From Tilletia caries (lineage: Eukaryota; Basidiomycota; Exobasidiomycetes; Tilletiales; Tilletiaceae): a DNA stretch of 64,000 nt. The notes beneath the pieces are model-generated. The model saw nothing but the letters and a program-made list of their open reading frames with translations, was not told the origin of the DNA and did not search any database. Location: positions 682,001-746,000 of the forward strand of contig JALUTQ010000037.1 in assembly GCA_032718865.1 (NCBI GenBank). The letters are read 5' to 3'. A program made the position numbers and the translations under genes. Positions 25,218 to 34,737 of this stretch are shown here, piece after piece (the first letter of the stretch is position 1; the number at the start of each line of letters is the position of its first letter).

Positions 25218-28200
25218 CTATGCGGGTGTGTGGTATGCTGGCAGTCTGGCGGATGCCATTGCTGCTGCCTTGGTGATCAACTTCTTGTCGTTGAGCAATG
25301 CCCAAGTCGACCCGGCCTTCCTTGGCCCAATCTCCTTCTCCAGTTCCCTTCTCTGGTTCCTGGTCCTACTGCATTCGAAGAGGACATGCTCTCGGGTGTC
25401 CACCATGTTGCAGTGAGGGCAACGCGCGTCGTCGGTGACCTTCCGCCACTTCAGGTATCGGTTAAGACCGATGTGACCTGTTCTGAGCTGCACGACGAGC
25501 GACACCGTTGCCCGCGAGAGTCCCCGGTAGAGCTTCCGAGTCTCGCCCACCTTGAGCTTGTTGACCTTCCTCAACGCTCGACCAGTTACCCCCTCGTCCC
25601 ATTTCCTTTGCCAGATGCCCCACATGCTTCGAGCTGCCGCGAGCTTGAGGGACGCCGCCTCTTGTAGCTCCTCGTCGCATGGCATCCTGGCCGCCTCCTT
25701 CGCTTCTTCATCTACCGCTTCGTTCCCAATTACCCCCATATGCCCTGGGATCCAACTGATCCTCACCTTATCCCCCTAACTCCTCCCATCTGTCCTGGAT
25801 TGCCCGCACCATGTAGTCCGATGCTGGGCCGCTGTTGATGGCGTGGAGGAGAGCTTGGCTGTCAGACCAGACATGTGCCTTCTGCTCTGCTGGCATGGTC
25901 GCCAATGTGTAATGCAGTGCTGTCGTCTCCGCTCGGTAGACTGTTGACTTGGTACCGAGTGGGATCTTGACGCCATCGTAGCCTCCCTCCACTAGGTATC
26001 CGTTTGCCGCGTATGTTGCGGCCCCGTACCTTCCATCAATGCCCGACCCGTCCGTGTAGACATGGACGGTGTCTTCGAAGCTGTCGAGCAGTGCCGTCCG
26101 GTGTGTCTCGATGGCCTCCTCCTTGCTCTCGCCTACCTCGGCCTTCAGCTGTAGCCACCTCGATCCCGGCAAGTCTCTTGCCATGTTTCTCGGGATCTGT
26201 GCGCTTGCAATGTCCGGATAGGCTCGACACAGGAGGTGTAGAGGCCCCGGAATGGCTTGCACTGGTCGTCGTTTGGCTCGCTCAACTACCGGTACCAAGG
26301 GATGGGTTTCCGGTAGTGCAATGAGCCGCACGAAAGCTTTTTGTTGTCGCTCGAAGATCTTGAGGTCCATCGGAAGGATTCCTGCCTCGAAGTTTAGGAC
26401 GTCGGTTGCTGTGGACCGGTACGCCCCGGTGATCCTGAGGGCCGCCAGTCGATGCACCTTGGTCAACTGCGACAAGGTCCCTCCACTTCCTCGCACAGTG
26501 TCCAATGGGCGGACCCAAACCGTTGACGCGTAGGTCATGATGGGGACGACCCCTACCTCGTAGAGCTGTCGGATTTGGTCCACTCCGAAGCCCCACGCGC
26601 GGTTTCCATGGCCCAAAAGCGCATGAACCGCTGAGGTCGCCTTCCTTACGACGTCATTGGTGTGGGTCGTGAACTTGCCGTCCGCTTGAAAGGTGACGCC
26701 CAAGATCTTGACCGATTCGGCTTGCGGAAGCCTGCTCCCCATCAACCAGAGCTCCACCTCCCCTTCCGGTGGTAACCTAGGCTGGTGTAAGATGCATGCC
26801 TTCGTCTTTTTGCTGTCGAAGCTGGCCTCATGGTCTTGAGCCCATGCTTCTGCCTTGTCGAGGAATTCTTGGCCTTTCTCTTCGAGCTCGTCAAGGTCTG
26901 CGCTGGCGACGGCAATATTGATGTCGTCCACCCACGCGATTGAGACTCCTCTTCGGTCCCCGAGAGCGTCGGCCAGTCCTCTTGAATATGCTAACCAGAG
27001 TAGCTGAGAGACGGGTGATCCTTGAGGGAGGCCGTCCGGTAGGTCCATCTGCTGACTCGTGTAGTCTCCGAGTCGCAGTGCCGTCGAACGTCCCTTCATG
27101 AACGAGGCAGCCCACCGAATTACCGGTTGTGGCCACCCTGCCTCCTCAAGGTCCCTCACCAGCTGCTTCCCAATCACCCCATTGTATGCGCCGGACACAT
27201 CCGCCGAGATCACTAGGACGTGTCGCTTGTTCCGATGACTGTCGTCAATGAACTGTTGGAACTGCAGTAAAGCGTCCTCTGTCGAGCGATGTGGCCGACC
27301 TCCGAAGTGATGCTTGGAGAGCAGTGGTGCTCGTTCAGCCAAAGTAAGGATTCTTGCCGCAACGAGGGCTTCTAGGAGCTTGCCCATGACGTTGAGAAGC
27401 GCGATTGGTCGGTACGGTCCTGTCGCCGTGTAGTCCGGTTTGCCGGGTTTTCGCAGGACCACAGTTGTTGCTGCCTTGAACACGGTCGGGTGACATCCGT
27501 GCTCCAGGCATTTGTTGAACAACCTGCGGAGGACGGGGACAAATCCATCCCACCCCCTCATGATCATCCCTAGCGCTTCCCATGACGCCCCATCCGGCCC
27601 CGGCGCTGACCCCTTCTTTGACTTCGCGATCCTCTCCGCGATCTCCCTGTCGCCTAAGCTCTCCCATTTTACCCCTCTCCCTTCATTGCCCTCTGTATCC
27701 AATGAGAACTCGGACGCGGCAGCGTCTTCATCATTCTCTGCTCTCTGCGGCTTATCTGGCCAGAAGCCAGTGCGTAGGATTTGAGCTTTGGCAGGCGCCT
27801 GCGTAGCCAGTCCACCCTCCGGCATAGCCAGGGGCGCAACCATTGATGCATTAGCTCCGCCTTTCCCGAACTTCGCCAGTTGCCAAAGATCTTTCCCGCT
27901 CGCTGCAGCCAAAGCTCGCTTGCGGTACTCCTTCTTGGCCCCTGCCGATGCTCGTGTGGTGTTCGCGTTTCACGTCAATGTACCGCATCCGATACACCTC
28001 CGCTTCACACTTGGCATCATCGAGCTCCGGAGAGTCCTCAGCCTCAGTTCCCATGTTTCCCATGACGATGTGTCTTCGCTTACGCTCGACATCGCCGCGT
28101 TTCGTCTGCCACTCACGCCTAGCCTTGTTCATCTTCGCACGGCTGTCACCGTGCTCAAACCAAGGCTGGCTCCGTGCGCATCCGCGAGACAGCGGGGCAG

Positions 28201-29164
28201 ACTCCTCCAAGCCCGCCCGCACTGCCCTCTGGAGGGCCGCCGCCCAAACTTCTACACCCTCACTGTCCTCGACAGGTTGTAGCGTTTCAGATTCCCTCTG
28301 CCATGCTAGCGCCACTGCTGTTGCCAGCTGTTTTGCATCGCACTTCCGCAGGTTGAACCGAACCGGCCACTCCTTCTTGACAGGGGCGAGATCCAGAGTT
28401 GTCGTCACCGGGATGTGGTCAGAACCATCACTCGGTTCCTGGTCTACAAGACTGGCACACTGCACTAGACGTGCAGCTAGCCGGTCTGTAGCCCAGGCCA
28501 AGTCGATGGTGCTGTACCGTCCCTCTCGTGACTCATAGGTTGGGCAATCGCGTGGCGTGAGGAGAGAAAGACCTAGGTCATCTACTGCCTCTACCCACGA
28601 GTGAGCATGCCTCGACGTGCCGCAAACCCGAGACTCCCATAAGGGATGATGTGCGTTGAAATCGCCGACCACGATGTGGTGGCTGTTTGGTCCCGCGCCC
28701 TCGAAGTTGACCTTGAGTGCGGGGATCGTGTCTGCCGATCGAACTGGGTTGTAGAGATTGTGAATGTGAATGTTCGAGATTTGACCTTCTTCCTCGTCTT
28801 CGGCCGCAGCCTGCTGAGGTTCGGCACCGGGTTGGAGCGCGAGCTCTATGTTGATCGAGACGAGGTCCGGGTGGGGCTCGCCGATCATTGAGACGTTTGC
28901 CGTCTGGAGCGATTTGTTGATATAGAATAGAACCCGGGGATGGGGCGGAAGTGGGGTATCCCTCGGGTGTTGGCGTGGTGTTGGTGTTGATCCGGAGTAC
29001 CCTACATGCTGCCATGTTGGATGACTAACCGGGCTATCGAACTTCGCAAAAGGTTCTTGTATGCACAGGATGTCATAATCCTGTGCCGCGGGGTTGTTGA
29101 GTAGTGAGTGTATGATTTGGGCCGATCTGTGGCAGTTGATTTGGAGCAGGCGCAACTTACTCAT
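25218..29164 (-). pseudogene. LINE copy 1 ORF2: endonuclease-RT-RNase H, frame-broken
   Basis: The protein for target-primed reverse transcription. From 29164: an endonuclease/exonuclease/phosphatase domain (LRLLQINCHRS, CIQEPFAKF, VVGDFNAHHPLWES, YSTIDLAWA, SDHIPVTTTL). A frame change near 27940, in a G4 run, leads into the RT: YRPIALLNVMGKLLEAL, GGRPHRSTEDALLQFQQF, motif A ISADVSGAYN, LPQGSPVSQLLW, and motif C AWVDDINIA (WVDD in place of YADD). RNase H follows with HVYTDGSGIDG, YRAETTALHY and WSDSQALLHAI. A second frame change near 25775, in a G5 run, precedes the last RNase H block SWIPGHMGVIGNE and a C-terminal zinc-like region CPHCNMVDTREHVLFEC. Each break is a single extra G relative to copy 2. 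Its start overlaps the ORF1 stop (ATGA). Confidence 0.88.
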
Positions 29165-30549
29165 TTCTGAGCAGTTGCACCTGGAAGGTGGACAAGGCGC
29201 CGAGCCTCACGCCACGCCTGGCGTTTGGGGCAGCGCTCGTCGTTTGCTGCATGTTGCCCCCCGCATAGGGAACAGCAGTACTGGTTTTTGCACGCACTTC
29301 TGCTGGCGTTCTCCGTCCGTGGAGGCGGACGTGCAATCCTTGCAGGCGCATTTGTGCTGTGGTATGAGATGGTTGCGACCGCAGATGCGGCACGCAACTT
29401 GACGACGACAGTGTCGCTCGACGTGTCCTAGTTGTTGGCATCTGCCACACTGCTGCATTCGCTCCATAGGTCGATATGGCTCGACGATGCAGCGGGCATT
29501 GCCGCAGGAAATTCGACCGGCCTTGAGCGCCTGATCTCGGTCCTCTTTGGTAGCGAAGGCGATGGCTGCTGACCCGAAGCTGCGATTGCCCGACTTCTGT
29601 AGCGCCTCTCGTCTTTTCTCGCCAAGGAAGAACCGGGCGGCCACGAGCCGAACGCCTTGAATGCGCTCGATGTCTTCTTTCACGCCCTCGTTGCCAAGGT
29701 GGAAAGGGACCCCGTGGATTGCCAACGACCGGTGCTCTGGGAAGGGGGGTCAGCGGAGTTGAGGGAGACCTTCATCATCTCCCGTAAATGCTTCTCGTAT
29801 CCAGCTGTCTTCTTCGTCATCGAGCAACTTGTGCTCGTCATCTTTGTTTGGGAGGGTGACCACGAGGTCCCCAGAGTGTAGCCGGCCTACACTGAGTGCT
29901 TGGATGCCGGCTTTGTCTTGGAGGTGTCCTGCGACGCGTTCGAGAAGCACGTTGGGTGCGTCCTTCCGTGCCGAATGACCCTCCGGGAGGTGTTGTGTGC
30001 CAAGGATGACGCGCGGGACTGCACTCTGCTTCGCGGCAGCGATGTCTCGTGCCGACGGCTTTGTGGCAGCCGGCTTGTCCGAAGGCGGCTCTGTCGACCG
30101 TGTCTTCGGCGTCGCCAGCACCGCGGCCTTGATCTCCGCGATGTCCCTACGCATCCCGCCTAACTGCCCTCCCGGATCCTCCTTCTGAGCCCGTACCTTT
30201 GAAGCCGCCAAGAGGTCCTTCAACTGACCTAGGTCGCGGAGCAATCCGCCAACTTCGGTCTTGTTGATAGCCTTGAACTTGCTGGCTCCGGGCGGGGGGG
30301 TTCGATGCGTCTGGAGAGGGATAAATGAATCGCCTCAACCAGTTCTTCCGCACGATCGAGTTGCGGGTTGCTGCTCGTCGCGCTTGCTGCTGATGATGTT
30401 GCTACTGTTGCTGCCGTGGGCTGCGAAGCCACTCCTTGGGGCTGCTGTGAGGGGGCTTGCACTTGCTGGGGTCCTGCGGAGGGCGGCGCCAACTGCTGCG
30501 AGATCTGCCTGGCGGCTGCGCCTGCCGCGCTCCTCTGGCCAGGGGCCAT
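29161..30549 (-). pseudogene. LINE copy 1 ORF1: gag-like RNA-binding protein, broken
   Basis: Nucleocapsid-like protein for LINE RNA. It begins MAPGQRSAAGAAARQ and has a Gln/Pro/Ala-rich N-terminus. A frame change lies in the C7 run (plus-strand G7 at 30294-30300). A middle domain follows, then an in-frame TGA at 29750-29752, then the zinc-knuckle domain with CGRCQQLGHVERHC and CRICGRNHLIPQHKC. A further frame change near 29310-29330 (beside an A5 run) leads to the third knuckle CSLCGGQHAANDERC. The stop overlaps the ORF2 start. Three knuckles are usual for the Tad family. Confidence 0.82.
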
Positions 30550-30655
30550 GCTGGCTTGCGCCGCTCACGCGCTGGGGTGTGTCGAGCTGGTACCTGTATG
30601 TATTTCACCTATCACTCACGAGCTAACAGTCGAGTTGCTCGGATGATGGTGGTTG

Positions 30656-30669
30656 AATACTGAGTGTAT
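30656..30669 (+). repeat. Target-site duplication of LINE copy 1 (5' side of the LINE)
   Basis: AATACTGAGTGTAT, identical to 25037-25050. Confidence 0.88.
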
Positions 30670-30705
30670 AAGTACTGATTAGAGAATAATTTGCCGTGCT
30701 GAAAA

Positions 30706-30780
30706 AGCGCTTATGGTCCAGTGGAAAGCACTGGTCATTCTGATTGTGCGGGTCGAGCGTTCGAACCCCATAGATTTTGA
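30706..30780 (+). other. tRNA-like relic with box A and box B
   Basis: TATGGTCCAGTGG resembles an internal pol III box A, and GCGTTCGAACCCC resembles box B about 45 nt later. The short pairing TATGG/CCATA could close the structure, and CCAGTG-GAAAG-CACTGG is a perfect hairpin. The T arm does not pair properly because of about six extra bases, so it is not a functional tRNA. A T-rich tract (about 30780-30810) follows. It lies in the core of foldback element B. It could be a tRNA-derived SINE fragment or a decayed tRNA. Confidence 0.35.
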
Positions 30781-30974
30781 TCTTTCGTTTTTATTCAAAA
30801 TTTTTTCCTCTTTCTCGGACAGTCCTGGGGCGGTCCCGGTGCCGGTCCCAGGATTTCGCTCCCAGTCAGTCCCGGGATAGCGGAGGAAACGCCGCCGGGA
30901 CAGTCCCCCGCTGGCTGGGCCCATACAGATCTGGGACCGCCCCGGGAGATCCCGCGGGACCGTCACGACCTGTC

Positions 30975-30984
30975 CCCATGGTCT
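30975..30984 (+). repeat. Target-site duplication of element C, left copy
   Basis: CCCATGGTCT, identical to 31732-31741. Confidence 0.82.
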
Positions 30985-31731
30985 CGAGAACGGGTGAATG
31001 TCCCGATCTATGGTCGGTTCGCCCCGAGCACCCCGGCACTGACCCCGATCTATGGTTGAGTGACCCCATAAAGATGGTCATGTGACCCCATAAAGATGGT
31101 CGATTGAGCCCGTAAAAAACGCAATTTTGGTGCATTGACCCCGTAAGATTAGTACATTGAACCCATAAAGATGGTCGATTGGCCCCATAAAGATGGTGGA
31201 CAGAGCCCATAAAGATGGTGGACAGAGCCCGTAATGTCTATTTCAGCCGGATAGAGCGGTAGTGTGTACTAACACTGTCCAAACGACCGGTCGGGCCTTC
31301 AGGTATGTAAGAGGGTTCAACTCACACACAAGTCGAGCTTCTGTGAAGCGTTTCCGCCCGTCGACGAGCTCTCAAAGTGAATTACGTCGCCGAAGACCGC
31401 CATCCCGGCCCCCCTATGACCGGATATGACCCTGGAAGCTCAGTACAGTTACTTCAGGCACCCTGGCCGCTGTAGAATAATTTATCTGGAAGATTTGGAA
31501 GCAGGGAAGGTCGCCAAAGGCGATTTGAGATTTTTATGGGGCCAGTGCCCTGCCTTATGGGGCCAATCGACCATCTTTATGGGCTCAATCGCCTTTGTTT
31601 ATGGGTTCAGTCGCCGATAATTACGGGCTGAATCGCCTCATCTTACGGGTTCAATTCAAAAAACGCTTACGGGGCCAATCGCCTCATGCTCGGGGCGAAT
31701 CGACCATAGATCGGGACATTCAGGTTACTTG
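30985..31731. mobile_element. Foldback element C with mirrored CCCATAAAGATGG arrays
   Basis: A 747-bp insertion between exact 10-bp direct repeats CCCATGGTCT (30975-30984 and 31732-31741). The terminal inverted repeats share GAATGTCCCGATCTATGGTC followed by G/A-TTCGCCCCGAGCA. Inside the left arm about eight units of the form GACCCCATAAAGATGGTC (with CCCGTAA variants) follow each other every 20-25 bp. The right arm carries about eight in reverse orientation (TTATGGGGCC, TTACGGGTTC and similar). The centre (31240-31510) is unique and non-coding. It is inserted in the right arm of foldback element B, so it is younger than B. The target length suggests Mutator-like mobilisation. Confidence 0.8.
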
Positions 31732-31741
31732 CCCATGGTCT
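31732..31741 (+). repeat. Target-site duplication of element C, right copy
   Basis: CCCATGGTCT, identical to 30975-30984. After it, GCTGGTGTAG resumes the interrupted arm of element B. Confidence 0.82.
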
Positions 31742-31952
31742 GCTGGTGTAGGCCCGGCTTCGATCCTGCTTTGCCGTACTGCTGAGGAGGCACATCGTCT
31801 CTGAGTTTCGCCACAGATCCACCGCTCAGTACTTGACAGCCAGCGAACATGAAGCATGAAGCGCCATTCTAGAGTCGCCTTCACATACACCAGGATCACG
31901 GGCCTTCAACCTTCTTCCGCTCGCGATGGGACTGGCAATCTTGTATTGAGTC

Positions 31953-32284
31953 CTACGAGGTTTTCTGATCCGAACTTGTCACCGCCACCGCCGCCGCCTT
32001 CACGTCTTCTCCGCTCGGAGTTGTTGCTCCCCGTCCTTGAGCGTTCTTGGAATCGACCGCCTGCGGGTCAAGCCTGAGATCGTGCTGCTCTGGCCGGAAG
32101 GTGCCGTGCGTGTTGGCTCCGTATTCAGCAAGCAGAGGTTGGAAGACGTAGACGCCTGCGAAAGTCATGATCAGGTCAGCCATCGTCGAATCCAGGAGGG
32201 GGTCAAATGGGCAAAGAACTAACCTGTCGTGATCCCAACGAAGGAAGCCACGAAGATGGGCACGAGTCTCTGCGTGTAGCTCAT
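31953..32284 (-). CDS. Small single-span membrane protein, unknown function
   Basis: Exons (minus) 32284..32224 and 32155..31953 give 87 residues. The protein starts MSYTQRLVPIFVASFVGITT and continues GVYVFQPLLAEYG across the splice, one hydrophobic segment followed by a polar, Ser/Ala-rich tail ending SSDQKTS. I do not recognise the family. The short length and N-terminal anchor resemble small mitochondrial or ER membrane proteins, but nothing in the sequence decides. The frame is also open upstream to 32569. That part matches, in diverged form, the non-coding 3' flank of the LIM gene, so the ATG at 32284 is preferred. The intron is GTTAGT...CAG. Confidence 0.6.
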
Positions 32285-32770
32285 GCCTTCAACTGACGGG
32301 GCGCTGAGAACAGGCAGCGCTGGGACGGAGGAGACCGATGTTTGGACAAGCCTGGACGGGATTGATGGCCGTCGTGATGGAAGTTCGCTCTTTCTCTCAA
32401 CCTCGCCAACTCCAAGCGAGACGAAGCACACACCCAAAAATAAGATCAAGAAGATGGCAAGACGATGCCAGTTTGGTGGGAAATGACCATTGGGGGGAGC
32501 GTGGGAGCGCTGGCTCAGCTGCAAAGCGTACAAATACATAGGAAGGCTCGGAGCATGAGAGAGATGCAAAGGTGAGAACGGAAGCTGAATGCGGACGTGA
32601 CGAAAACCAAATGCGACCGAGGGACGGGGCGGGAGGGTTGGGCTGTGGGCAGCTTAACGACGCCTGCGAAGATCCCAACACGTCGGCAGACCAGCATGAA
32701 GACTGCCCGCAGCAGTAGCAGCAGCGTCCGTACCGCCAGCCGCCGTAGCCCGATGTCGATTCGCCACCTC
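32285..32770 (-). repeat. Diverged copy of LIM-gene tail plus 3' flank
   Basis: This segment, from about 32770 down to about 32395, aligns with 34640-33989 and 37628-36977 in the same orientation, but with clearly more differences than those two show between each other. It begins with a copy of the last roughly 90 bases of the LIM gene and continues into its 3' flank. The remainder probably serves as the promoter of the small membrane-protein gene. Confidence 0.6.
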
Positions 32771-34634
32771 ATCATGTCGCCATGCCATTTTGCCACTGCC
32801 TCGCTCAGCCAGACCGAGTAGTTGAGCACGTCCGAACCAGGTCCACGTCGAATGCCGCCAGTCGCGCCTATCGCCGCATTTCGAGGCACTCTTTCTTAGC
32901 CTTCAGCGCCTCCTCCTGTCGCCCTGCCTTCGTCAGGCAGATCGAGTAGTAGTGAAGCGTGCTTGCCAGCTCCGATTCGAATACCGCCGGTCGCGCCTTG
33001 TGCAAGGATCGATACAATGCGAGGGCTTCTTCTATAGCCTTCAGCGCTTCCTCGTGTCTCCCTGCATTGCCGAGATCGACCGAGTAGTTGAGAAGCGTCT
33101 CAGCAAGGTCCGATTTGAATACCGCCGGTCGCGTCTTGTGCAGGGATCGAATGACATCCAAGGCCCAGACAGTGCTTTGCATAGCTGCATCATGCTCTCC
33201 AATCCGCGATTGACAGACGGATGTCTGCCTCATCGCCCTTGCTAAATGAGCGTTGTACCTCTTGGGCTCCCGGTCAGCCATTGGCTTGATGATCGAGATC
33301 GCCTCTTCGGACGTGGCCAAGGCTTCGTCCCACCGACCGACCGAGTAGAAGGAACTGCTGAGGTACCGCAGCGCCGATGCAAGATTGACGCGGTCCAGCG
33401 CGTATCCGTTTGAGGTCACCTTGCGCCTGCAGAGCGCAGTGAGGAGCTGAAGGACCATGACGTCCTCATCAAGGAGCCCGAGGTCCTCGAGGTTGTCACT
33501 GAGCTCGCGCAGACGTCTCAAAGTCTGTTCACTGTCAGATGGGTCGGGCTCGTCGCACAGCTTGTCCAGAAGGTTCAAGGCCGACTGCGCTGGGTCGTCT
33601 GAGTTCGCAATTGGATCGGCATCTGCCCCGTCGTTGTGAAAGGTGCCTTCGAGATCTTCAGAGTCGCCCGGTAGGAAGAGACGCTGCATGGCTTCGCGTA
33701 GAACACGCAGCTGCTGTTGCTCTTCGGACGTGAATGGCTGTTGCGGACGTGTGGTCAGCTGATCGCTCCCCGTGCCTTGAGAATCAGCGTCGACTTCTAC
33801 TGTCTGGTTCTCTTCCAAATTGTTGGGAGACTGAGCTGGCGACGGTCCTTGGAACATGTCGGGCTCTTCGACGACGGTGATGATTGGGCTCGACGCTGTG
33901 AGTGTTGTGGCCTGTGGGCTGTGGGAGAGTCAGAGGATGAGCGCGGGGACAGAGGGAAGGCGACGAGGACGGGAGAGAGTGGGTACACAAGCCGCACCTT
34001 TCATATGTACGTCCTGCGGCCTGCCATACATCTCATCTCGCGCCCACAGGAACTTGAATCGCTTGTGCACCGGCCACCGCCACGTCACGCGTCACTAACC
34101 AAGCGGAGGCTGCGAAGTGGTGACGATCGAGGCCTGGCCTCCCCAACAAGCTTGAGGATCAAGGCTTCCAAGCGTCGACCTGGATCCGCGTAACGCCTTC
34201 GGAGTCTGTCACGCTTTGCGTCCGAGCGTGTACGGGACGACTTTCTCAACCTCGCCACCTTCAGACAGAAGAGAGACGAAGCACACCCCCAAGAAGTAAC
34301 GAGATGAAAAGACGATGCTATTTGATGTGAAATGTCCATGGGGAGGGGGGAGGGGGAGCGCCGGCTCAGTTTCAAAGCGCACAAATGTGTAGGGAAGTTC
34401 GGAGCATGAGAAAGAGGTACGTACAAAGGTGAGAAAGGAAGCCTGAATGAATGCGGACGTGACGAAAACAAAATGCGACCGAGGGACGGGTTGCGGGAGG
34501 GTGGGCTGTGGGGGCCTCAGCGAAGGCCTGCGAACGGGACAGTCCCATCACGTCGACAGACCAGCATGAAGACTGCCCGAAGCAGCAGCAGCAGTGCCCG
34601 CACCGCCAACCGCCGTAGCCCGATGTCGATTCGC
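32764..34634 (-). repeat. Direct repeat unit 1 (about 1.87 kb)
   Basis: Unit 1 contains the TPR gene copy 1, its upstream sequence and a copy of the LIM gene 3' flank. The TPR part recurs 1870 bp away at 34634-35858 with no amino-acid difference in 329 residues. The LIM-flank part recurs 2988 bp away at 36977-37628, the extra distance being the 1.1-kb insertion. Confidence 0.8.
32868..34004 (-). CDS. TPR protein, copy 1, 3'-truncated
   Basis: The main frame 33857..32868 encodes 329 residues: a disordered Gln/Glu-rich N-terminus, a helical region, then three TPR-like repeats (ASALRYLSSSFYSVGRWDEA, ETLLNYSVDLGNAGRHEEA, STLHYYSICLTKAGRQEEA), each preceded by RSLHKTRPAVF-like helices. This is the style of tandem TPR proteins expanded in basidiomycetes. 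An upstream exon is plausible: ATG at 34004, six codons, an intron starting GTACCC, acceptor CCCACAG, then in-frame codons to 33857. Beyond the stop at 32868 the same frame still reads RLAAFDVDLVRT, another repeat start, and then hits the captured LIM tail near 32770. The gene therefore lost its 3' end. Function unknown. Confidence 0.6.
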
Positions 34635-34737
34635 CACCTCATCATGTCGCCATGCCATTTTGCCACTGCCTCGCTCAGCCAGACCGAGTAGTTGAGCACG
34701 TCCGAACCAGGTCCACGTCGAATGCCGCCAGTCGCGC

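Larger units (their letters stand above)
25051..30655 (-). mobile_element. Full-length Tad-type LINE (copy 1)
   Basis: A 5605-bp non-LTR retrotransposon on the minus strand, bounded by an exact 14-bp target duplication AATACTGAGTGTAT. In order: a 106-nt 5' leader, ORF1 with zinc knuckles, and ORF2 with an apurinic-type endonuclease, reverse transcriptase and RNase H. The 3' end is a short A-rich tail. RNase H behind the RT and three CCHC knuckles in ORF1 fit the Tad clade known from fungi. Both ORFs are broken by frameshifts, mostly in homopolymers. It is inserted in the core of foldback element B. Confidence 0.9.
24784..31751. mobile_element. Foldback element B, split by two nested insertions
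   Basis: The left arm (24784-24920) and right arm (30818-30984 plus 31742-31751) are inverted copies. The left arm, read in reverse complement, starts GACAGTCTTGGGACGGTCCC; the right arm starts GACAGTCCTGGGGCGGTCCC. Both end in GGTCTGCTGGTGTAG. The arms are packed with GGGAC/GTCCC motifs. The core is interrupted by a LINE (25051-30655), and the right arm by foldback element C (30985-31731), so B is the oldest of the three. Without these it would be about 600 bp. A target duplication could not be resolved: the best candidate (24774-24783 against 31754-31763) matches at only 7 of 10 positions. Confidence 0.65.

Noticed and set aside
30985..31731. Regular short repeats as a CRISPR array
   Set aside because: Eukaryotic context, spacing too short, units inverted between the two halves, clear inverted-repeat element.
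24774..31763. 10-bp target duplication for foldback element B
   Set aside because: The best candidate pair matches at only 7 of 10 positions and is offset from the inverted ends by two bases.
32285..32569. N-terminal extension of the small membrane protein up to 32569
   Set aside because: The stretch matches the non-coding flank of the LIM gene present elsewhere in the window, so it is more likely promoter/5' UTR.
34085..34471. 128-codon frame present twice (also 37073-37459)
   Set aside because: Its duplication is explained by the repeat unit, and it lies in the 3' flank of the LIM gene without domain or start evidence.
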